Below, piece after piece: positions 58,830 through 64,000 of a stretch of 64,000 bases of DNA. Source of the stretch: an uncultured Peptostreptococcaceae bacterium (GTDB taxonomy: Bacteria > Bacillota > Clostridia > Peptostreptococcales > Anaerovoracaceae); NCBI GenBank assembly GCA_910588185.1, contig CAJUQR010000003.1, positions 156,358 to 220,357 of the forward strand. The letters run 5' to 3'. Numbering within the stretch: position 1 is the first letter of the stretch; each line of letters starts with the position of its first letter. The notes under the pieces were generated by a model. It made no database searches, was not told the origin of the DNA, and was given only the letters and a program-made list of their open reading frames with translations. The position numbers were made by a program, and so were the translations under genes.

Positions 58830-60002
58830 ATGGTGGCATTTTATGATGGGCTTATGTTCTTTATTATATTATTTATTGGTATGATTCCAGCGATTGTATT
58901 ACAAATTCAAGGAAACCGTATTAGTAATTATATTTTAGTATTTACAATTTTCATTATTTATTTGGCATTAAGGTCTGAGCCAATACAGATGGTATATTTG
59001 TTCGTATATTTACTTTTTGAGTGGCATTTATTGGCTGGTTTTCAGTGGTATATACAGAAATATGGAAGGAATCCACATATCTTTCACCATTTTATTTTAT
59101 TTGCTATATTGCCGTTACTTCTTGCAAAATGTAGTCCATTTTGGGGTCATAATTGGTTTGCTTTTATAGGAATTTCTTATATTACATTTAGAGTATTACA
59201 AATTCTAATTGAAAGTTATGATGGTATAATTAAAAAAAGTAATTTTTTAGAAACTATGAATTTTTTGTTGTTTTTCCCTACATTTAGCTCTGGACCGATA
59301 GATCGTTCCAGACGTTTTGAATTAGACTTAAATAAAATAAAATCACGTGAGACATATTTTGATATGATTCAGAGGGGATTACGAAAGCTTCTTCATGGAG
59401 CATTGTATAAATTCGTGTTGTCGTCAATTGCATTTTCATACCTAGAACAAATATCTGGTAGGTATGATCCTCAATATATTATTGCATATGCCTATTTGTA
59501 TGGAATCTATATGTTTTTTGATTTTGCTGGATATAGTTTGATGGCAATAGGGACAGGATATATTTTGGGAATTTGTGTGCCTGATAATTTTAATAAGCCG
59601 TTTATAAGTGTAGACATTAAAGACTTTTGGGACAGATGGCATATTTCTTTGTCCCACTGGTTTAGAGATTTTGTATTTTCAAGATTCATGTTATGGGCTA
59701 TTAAAGGAAAAAAATTTAAGAATCGAATGAATGCGGCTTCTGTAGGATTTATTGTTAACATGATGATTATGGGCGCATGGCATGGTTTAACAATAGATTA
59801 TTTATGTTATGGATTATATCATGGTATTTTGTTAGCTTTAACTGAACGGTATCAAAAAACAAAATGGTATAAAGAACATAAAAAAAATAAGATATATAAG
59901 ATTATATCATGGTTTATTACATTGAATCTTGTTATGTTTGGATTTTTAATATTTTCAGGAAAATTCTTTGAAACCGTATATATTATATTGACCTTGTTCT
60001 AA
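58830..60002 (+). CDS. dltB: DltB-like MBOAT acyltransferase
   Basis: A 390-aa membrane protein of the MBOAT family with about 10-11 helices. Signatures are FFPTFSSGPIDRSRRF, DFWDRWHISLSHWFRDF and the catalytic His in MIMGAWHGLT. DltB moves D-alanine across the membrane onto teichoic acids. ATG 58830 lies behind AGGAGG. dltD follows, but dltA and dltC are not in the window. It is visibly AT-rich. Confidence 0.88.
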   Translation: MVAFYDGLMFFIILFIGMIPAIVLQIQGNRISNYILVFTIFIIYLALRSEPIQMVYLFVYLLFEWHLLAGFQWYIQKYGRNPHIFHHFILFAILPLLLAKCSPFWGHNWFAFIGISYITFRVLQILIESYDGIIKKSNFLETMNFLLFFPTFSSGPIDRSRRFELDLNKIKSRETYFDMIQRGLRKLLHGALYKFVLSSIAFSYLEQISGRYDPQYIIAYAYLYGIYMFFDFAGYSLMAIGTGYILGICVPDNFNKPFISVDIKDFWDRWHISLSHWFRDFVFSRFMLWAIKGKKFKNRMNAASVGFIVNMMIMGAWHGLTIDYLCYGLYHGILLALTERYQKTKWYKEHKKNKIYKIISWFITLNLVMFGFLIFSGKFFETVYIILTLF

Positions 60003-60091
60003 AAATAATGATTTCAGTAACAGAATATGATAAAAGATTTGTCTTGGATTAATATAATATTGAATACATCAAAAGAAAAGGACTTTAACAA

Positions 60092-61234
60092 ATGAGGAAA
60101 ATATTTGCAATAATTGCAGGAATTGGTTTATTTGCTTTAATCGTTTGTGGATTTAAATTACATATGAATGCTTCTATAGAAAAACATGCAGAAGGGGTAC
60201 GTAATCATAGAACTTATGAGAGGTTTTGGAGTCGTGATGTGCAGAAGCATATTATTAAGGATAATACGCTTGTTATTTTTGGCTCTTCTGAATTAACTTC
60301 AATAAATGATATGGAAGAAGATATCTCCAGCTTTTTAAATGGTGACGAAATGAATGTAGTTACGATTGGTAGCGGTTACTTTCAATCTTTATCACATGCC
60401 ATAACATTAGGTGCAATATCTGACTCTATTACATCTAAAAAAGTAGCTTTGTTTTTATCACCACAATGGTTTGATGCAAATGGTACTGACGCAGATGCAT
60501 TTGCATCACGTATGAGTGAAGATGAATTGCTTGGGTTCTTGAATAATCCATATATTAGTAATGAACAGAAAAGTTATATATTGGATCGTACAGTTACATT
60601 ATTAAGTGAAAGCCCTACTCAATTAAAGAGAGTACAGAGATATCAAAATGCACATGTTAATAAGCTGACATTTGACACAGTATATTTAAAAATCATGAAT
60701 CAATATTGGAGGTATCGTTCGGAATTTGAGTTATATAAACAGCTCAATGATGTTTGTGATAATATTCCGTCTTATGACTTGGCAGAACTGGATTTTGATA
60801 AAATTTTGCAACAAGCAGAGATTCAAGGGAGAGAAGCTTGTACTAATAATGATTTTGGAATTTATAATGAATATTGGGATGAGTATGTTGAAGATGAATA
60901 TAAGGAAGGGGAGGTTTTGGAGAAAAACCAAATTTATATCGAATCTCCGGAATATATGGATCTTGATTGCTTTTTAGATGTGGCCAATGAGTTGGAAATT
61001 GAAGTTTTGCTTGTATGTATTCCAGTTAATGAACGTTGGTATGCATATAAAGGTAATTTGTGTGATGAATATTATAATAAAATTGCAGATGTTGCGTCAG
61101 AGCATGAAAATGTAACATTTATTGATATGTCAGATTATGCAAATGAAAAGTATTTTTTAAAAGATGTTATGCATTTAGGATGGAAAGGATGGACAAGGAT
61201 CAATGAAAGACTTTATCAAGAATTTACGAAATAA
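60092..61234 (+). CDS. dltD: DltD-like D-alanyl transfer protein
   Basis: A 380-aa protein with an N-terminal membrane anchor (about residues 4-22) and an extracytoplasmic SGNH-like domain. The catalytic Ser is in VIFGSSELTS, and the Asp/His pair in FLKDVMHLGWKGW. DltD transfers D-Ala onto lipoteichoic acid after DltB. A spacing of 90 bases from dltB suggests co-transcription. The missing dltA/dltC means D-Ala activation must be encoded elsewhere, or the acyl group differs. Confidence 0.87.
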   Translation: MRKIFAIIAGIGLFALIVCGFKLHMNASIEKHAEGVRNHRTYERFWSRDVQKHIIKDNTLVIFGSSELTSINDMEEDISSFLNGDEMNVVTIGSGYFQSLSHAITLGAISDSITSKKVALFLSPQWFDANGTDADAFASRMSEDELLGFLNNPYISNEQKSYILDRTVTLLSESPTQLKRVQRYQNAHVNKLTFDTVYLKIMNQYWRYRSEFELYKQLNDVCDNIPSYDLAELDFDKILQQAEIQGREACTNNDFGIYNEYWDEYVEDEYKEGEVLEKNQIYIESPEYMDLDCFLDVANELEIEVLLVCIPVNERWYAYKGNLCDEYYNKIADVASEHENVTFIDMSDYANEKYFLKDVMHLGWKGWTRINERLYQEFTK

Positions 61235-61364
61235 TAAGACTTTATATTGGTTGCTGTGTGCATTACATGTTTATTGATTTTTTACTATATGATGACAACA
61301 GACATCTCTCAAGCTCCTGTGTTTATATATAGTCAATTTTAAAAAGAATCTTCATTGATACCTG

Positions 61365-61395
61365 TTGACTCTAACCTTACGTAATAGAGTAAGAT
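61365..61395 (+). promoter_or_regulatory. MerR-type autoregulated promoter
   Basis: TTGACT, 19-base spacer, TAAGAT. Inverted arms ACTCTA (61368-61373) and TAGAGT (61385-61390) surround a TTACGTAA core, as in TipA/Mta-type promoters. Confidence 0.85.
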
Positions 61396-61419
61396 TAAGT
61401 TACATGGGAGGAAATACTG

Positions 61420-62145
61420 ATGAAAACGGTAAAAGAAGTAAGTAAAATATCCGGTGTAAGTGTGCGCACACTTCATCATTATGATGAAATTGGTTTATTT
61501 AAGCCGACAGAAGTGACATCGGCAGGGTATAGGCTTTATGACGATAAAGCTCTATGCAAGTTGCAGATGATTCTGATGTTTCGCGAGCTTAGATTTCCTT
61601 TAAAGGAAATTAAAAAAATGATGGAGAATCAGAATTTTGATAGAAGAGAAGCGCTTTTGGAGCAGATAAAGCTGTTGGAGCTTCAGAAAAAACATCTTGA
61701 CGAGCTAATTTACTTCGCCCATGAAATTTTAAGGACAGGAGTGAATAATATGGATTTTTCTGCTTTTGATAAAAAAGAAATAGAGGAATATGCTTTGGAG
61801 GTGAAACAACGCTGGGGAGAAACAGATGCTTTCAAAGAATATGAAAACAGATTTAAAGACGGATCTGAAACAGCCTTTACTGATGTGAATTTGGGCTTGG
61901 TGGAGTTGTTTAAAGAGGCCGGACGTATTAAGAATTTGCCTGTAGACTCTGAAGAAGCTCAGAAGATGGTGGAAAAAATAAGAGGATTTATAAATGATAA
62001 TTACTACACATGTACAATGGAAATCCTTGCGGGTCTGGGACAGATGTATATAGGCGATGAACGATTCAAAAAGAACATTGATGAATGGGGCGGAGACGGA
62101 ACCGCAGAATTTGTGTCAAGAGCTATTGAAGTTTATTGCAAATAA
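61420..62145 (+). CDS. TipAS-domain MerR regulator (Mta/TipAL type)
   Basis: A 241-aa protein with an N-terminal MerR domain (TVKEVSKISGVSVRTLHHYDEIGLFKP, in parts), a dimerisation helix (about 75-110) and a C-terminal TipAS antibiotic-recognition domain (about 115-240; ALEVKQRWGETDAFKEYE, VSRAIEVYC). Such proteins bind thiopeptide-like drugs or other effectors and activate their own gene; the promoter just upstream has the matching 19-base spacer. No efflux gene is adjacent, so targets are elsewhere or itself. Confidence 0.92.
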   Translation: MKTVKEVSKISGVSVRTLHHYDEIGLFKPTEVTSAGYRLYDDKALCKLQMILMFRELRFPLKEIKKMMENQNFDRREALLEQIKLLELQKKHLDELIYFAHEILRTGVNNMDFSAFDKKEIEEYALEVKQRWGETDAFKEYENRFKDGSETAFTDVNLGLVELFKEAGRIKNLPVDSEEAQKMVEKIRGFINDNYYTCTMEILAGLGQMYIGDERFKKNIDEWGGDGTAEFVSRAIEVYCK

Positions 62146-62163
62146 AAATATTTGTGGAGTGCC

Positions 62164-62192
62164 TTGACTTTAAAAACAAAGGGTAATATACT
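62164..62192 (+). promoter_or_regulatory. Promoter of the cold-shock gene
   Basis: TTGACT, 17-base spacer, TATACT. It leaves a leader of about 120 bases before the coding region. Confidence 0.85.
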
Positions 62193-62224
62193 GTATAAGT
62201 ATTCTAAATTTAGATTTGATTGTA

Positions 62225-62270
62225 GCCGATTGTAAGTCGATTCTCATCTGATTTATAATCGGCACTTTTT
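62225..62270 (+). promoter_or_regulatory. Hairpin in the cold-shock gene leader
   Basis: GCCGATT (62225-62231) pairs with AATCGGC (62257-62263), followed by ACTTTTTAT. It could act as a terminator/attenuator or as a cold-sensitive leader structure. Confidence 0.6.
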
Positions 62271-62319
62271 ATATTCTGCATTTTCGAATAACATTATATA
62301 TTTAGGAGGTACTTGTATA

Positions 62320-62529
62320 ATGAATAATGGTACTGTAAAATGGTTTAACGAAACAAAGGGATTTGGATTTATTTCAAGCGATAACGGCGGAGAGGACGTA
62401 TTTGTACATTTTTCTGCAATTGCAGGTAATGGATTTAAAGCTCTTACTGAGGGACAAAAAGTTGTTTTTGATACAGAATTAGATCCTAGAAATAATAAGC
62501 TTCGTGCTGTGAATGTTCAAGCAATATAG
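62320..62529 (+). CDS. Cold-shock protein (CspA family)
   Basis: A 69-aa single cold-shock domain that binds single-stranded RNA/DNA. RNP motifs KGFGFIS and DVFVHFSAI are intact, with GTVKWFNETKG at the N-terminus. ATG 62320 lies behind TTAGGAGG. It is monocistronic, with its own promoter, structured leader and terminator. Confidence 0.96.
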   Translation: MNNGTVKWFNETKGFGFISSDNGGEDVFVHFSAIAGNGFKALTEGQKVVFDTELDPRNNKLRAVNVQAI

Positions 62530-62549
62530 ACCTGGCTTATATTAAAAAG

Positions 62550-62590
62550 ATACCTGTAGGTTAAAATTTTTACCTTACAGGTATTTTTTG
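62550..62590 (+). terminator. Terminator of the cold-shock gene
   Basis: ATACCTGTAGGT...ACCTTACAGGTATTTTTT, with one bulge. Confidence 0.87.
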
Positions 62591-62673
62591 TTGGAATAAT
62601 ATGGATTGACAAATCATAATTATTAAAGTATATTAGAAATATCTTAATTATTAAAATGGTTTAGGAGTAATTT

Positions 62674-62880
62674 ATGAATCGATTATCTAAAATTGCATTT
62701 ATTGGCAAGGAATGCGTAGCTTGCGGATGCTGCGCAGCCATATGTCCTAGAGAGGCAATTCGTATTGTTTCTGGCGTAAGAGCACAAATTGATAAAATGA
62801 AATGTGTAGGATGTGGCAAGTGCGCACAAGAGTGTCCGGCTGCTGTTATTACTATTAATAAACGGGAGGATGTATTGTGA
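62674..62880 (+). CDS. 2[4Fe-4S] ferredoxin
   Basis: A 68-aa protein with two cluster motifs: CVACGCCAAICPREAI (first) and CVGCGKCAQECPAAVI (second). It is a low-potential electron carrier. Its stop overlaps the GTG start of the next gene (GTGA), so it is likely the soluble partner of that membrane protein. Confidence 0.93.
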   Translation: MNRLSKIAFIGKECVACGCCAAICPREAIRIVSGVRAQIDKMKCVGCGKCAQECPAAVITINKREDVL

Positions 62881-63509
62881 AGAAAAAGAAATGGTTTGAC
62901 TATCTTTGGGTGGTAGAGCTGTTTTATTTATGCTTGGGTCTTTTTAATATTTTGTTTGCGTGGCTTGGGATGCTGTTTTTTACAATTCCTCTTTTAATAG
63001 CTATATTTGGCGGAAATAAAGCATATTGCAATCGTTATTGTGGCCGAGGCCAGTTGCTAGGACTGTTAGGCAAAAAGTTAAAACTTTCAAGAAATGTTCC
63101 GCCGCCCAAATTTTTGCGTAGTACTTGGTTTAGGTATGGATTTTTAACGTTTTTTATGATAATGTTTGGTTTAATGATATTCAGTACATATAAAGTATTT
63201 GCCGGAGCAGAACTGGCGGAGACTGTGACACTTTTATGGGTGTTTAAGCTTCCTTGGCAGTGGGCGCAAGTGGACATGGTATCTCCTTGGATAGCGCAGT
63301 TTGCCTTTGGATTTTTCGGGGTTATGCTGACATCAACTGTGCTGGGGATTTTAACTATGATACTGTTTCGGCCTAGGTCATGGTGTGCATATTGCCCGAT
63401 GGGGACCATGACACAAGGGATTTGTAAACTAAAGTTTAAAGAGGAGAAAGAAACACATGGAAGAACAAGCGAAAAAGATAGCGGAACTTTTGAAACTCCT
63501 TGCAAATGA
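62877..63509 (+). CDS. NapH/YccM-like membrane protein with 4Fe-4S-type Cys motifs
   Basis: A 210-aa membrane protein with about four to five helices and two cytoplasmic Cys clusters, CNRYCGRGQ (about residue 53) and CAYCPMGTMTQGIC (about residue 165). This is the pattern of the NapH/YccM/RnfH-like quinol or electron-transfer family. It usually has C-terminal ferredoxin motifs; here they are coded separately by the preceding gene. GTG start. Its last 53 bases overlap the ArsR gene in another frame. Confidence 0.8.
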   Translation: MKKKKWFDYLWVVELFYLCLGLFNILFAWLGMLFFTIPLLIAIFGGNKAYCNRYCGRGQLLGLLGKKLKLSRNVPPPKFLRSTWFRYGFLTFFMIMFGLMIFSTYKVFAGAELAETVTLLWVFKLPWQWAQVDMVSPWIAQFAFGFFGVMLTSTVLGILTMILFRPRSWCAYCPMGTMTQGICKLKFKEEKETHGRTSEKDSGTFETPCK

Positions 63510-63738
63510 ACATAGATTGTTGATATTATGCGCATTGATTCAAGGAAAGCTTACAGTAGGAGAAATACACAAATATTTACCTAATATTACGGCGTCAGCT
63601 CTTTCACAGCATTTAAATCATCTAAAAAGTGCCGGAATATTGTCCTCACAAAAACAAGGTATGAACGTTGTTTATTGGATTGAAGATGAACGTGTTATCG
63701 TATTGATGGAGTCAATCAAAGAACAATATTGTAAGTGA
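63457..63738 (+). CDS. ArsR-family winged-helix regulator
   Basis: A 93-aa helix-turn-helix protein (ELLKLLANEHRLLILCALIQGKLTV; ALSQHLNHLKSAGILSSQKQG, in parts). It lacks the ELCVCDL metal-site motif of arsenic or cadmium sensors and has just a few Cys, so the ligand may be a sulfur or redox species. ATG 63457 lies behind GAGGAG inside the preceding gene. It probably controls this small redox operon. Confidence 0.9.
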   Translation: MEEQAKKIAELLKLLANEHRLLILCALIQGKLTVGEIHKYLPNITASALSQHLNHLKSAGILSSQKQGMNVVYWIEDERVIVLMESIKEQYCK

Positions 63739-63757
63739 TTAATGAAAGGAAATCAAA

Positions 63758-63946
63758 ATGAAGATTATAGTAAATAAACATAAATGCCCTCAAAACCACA
63801 GGTGTCCGTCTATAGCTGTTTGCCCTAAGGAGGCTATTAGTCAAAAAGACAACTTTTCACTGCCTGTGGTAGATGGAGAAAAGTGTATTGTATGTGGAAA
63901 ATGTATGCGTTTTTGTCCTAAAGACGCTTTTGAGAAAGTAGAGTGA
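63758..63946 (+). CDS. Small ferredoxin-type protein with an atypical first cluster
   Basis: A 62-aa protein. The second motif CIVCGKCMRFCPKDAF is a standard 4Fe-4S site. The first reads CPQNHRCPSIAVCPKEAI, i.e. C-x4-C-x5-C-P, with wider spacing than usual, so one cluster may be modified or absent. It is last in the ferredoxin/NapH-like/ArsR group, with an AAAGGAAA ribosome binding site. Confidence 0.85.
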   Translation: MKIIVNKHKCPQNHRCPSIAVCPKEAISQKDNFSLPVVDGEKCIVCGKCMRFCPKDAFEKVE

Positions 63947-63954
63947 AAATATGA

Positions 63955-63984
63955 GTGACCGGTTTAGCTGCCGGTCACTTTTTT
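63955..63984 (+). terminator. Terminator of the redox operon
   Basis: GTGACCGG-TTTAGCTG-CCGGTCAC-TTTTTT. Confidence 0.92.
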
Positions 63985-64000
63985 GCGCAGATAGAAGAAC

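Overview
The window looks like a chromosomal segment of a low-GC, Gram-positive, strictly anaerobic member of the Clostridia. The signs are AGGAGG-type ribosome binding sites, a dimeric-type glycyl-tRNA synthetase, pyruvate phosphate dikinase, Gram-positive LexA, PyrR attenuation, an L20-type infC leader, several clostridial ferredoxins and sigma-54 control of a transport function. A placement near Peptostreptococcales/Anaerovoracaceae is only a guess; no rRNA or other decisive marker is present.

Layout. 0-7.2 kb: housekeeping operon ybeY (cut by the window edge)-cdd-era-recO-DUF4342 gene-glyS-ppdK. 7.3-12 kb: a small-multidrug-export-like protein, then a sigma-54 module. In it an enhancer-binding activator carrying a 3,5-diaminohexanoate-dehydrogenase-like sensor sits between an NhaC-type antiporter and a 79-aa orphan protein, each preceded by a near-perfect -24/-12 promoter. 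12-18.8 kb: uraA-pyrR with a PyrR attenuator leader, a LysO-type exporter, an ABC-F ATPase, lexA, a LUD-domain gene and a lipoprotein.

18.85-35.0 kb: a phage-derived island. It has a lysogeny switch (repressor, ImmA-like protein, Cro, operators), a replication/regulation block, a late activator, then Prp protease, a scaffold-like protein, tail tube, chaperones, tape measure, Dit, Tal, an S74-processed receptor-binding fibre, holin and endolysin. No integrase, terminase, portal or capsid gene is present. A non-contractile tail-only particle (F-type tailocin) is the best reading; a prophage that lost its head module is the alternative. The right end has several tiny membrane peptides with antisense promoters (type I toxin-antitoxin-like) and abuts tRNA-Arg(CCG).

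35.3-47.5 kb: Crp/Fnr regulator and ferredoxin, a gene-free stretch with nested inverted repeats, a degenerate/intact class II aldolase pair, infC-rpmI-rplT, a HutD-like gene, rmuC-phosphoesterase-deoB-pdp bracketed by two copies of a 168-170 bp repeat, dacF and a DUF3343 gene. 47.5-49.5 kb: a frameshifted serine hydrolase and a GrpB-family gene. 49.5-56.4 kb: an apparent operon headed by a 1601-aa protein combining an HD domain, a helical-repeat-like middle, a NadD-like nucleotidyltransferase, a GNAT-like region and a phosphoribosyltransferase, followed by an LDH/MDH-like protein and a flavoprotein. 56.4-64 kb: a MerR-controlled MATE pump, dltB-dltD without dltA/dltC, a TipAS-type MerR regulator, a cold-shock gene and a ferredoxin/NapH-like/ArsR redox cluster.

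The strongest leads are the head-less tail cassette with its Prp-motif tail tube, the giant HD-NadD-PRTase protein and its partners, and the sigma-54 regulator with an enzyme-like sensor. All calls were made by reading the sequence; no database search was run.
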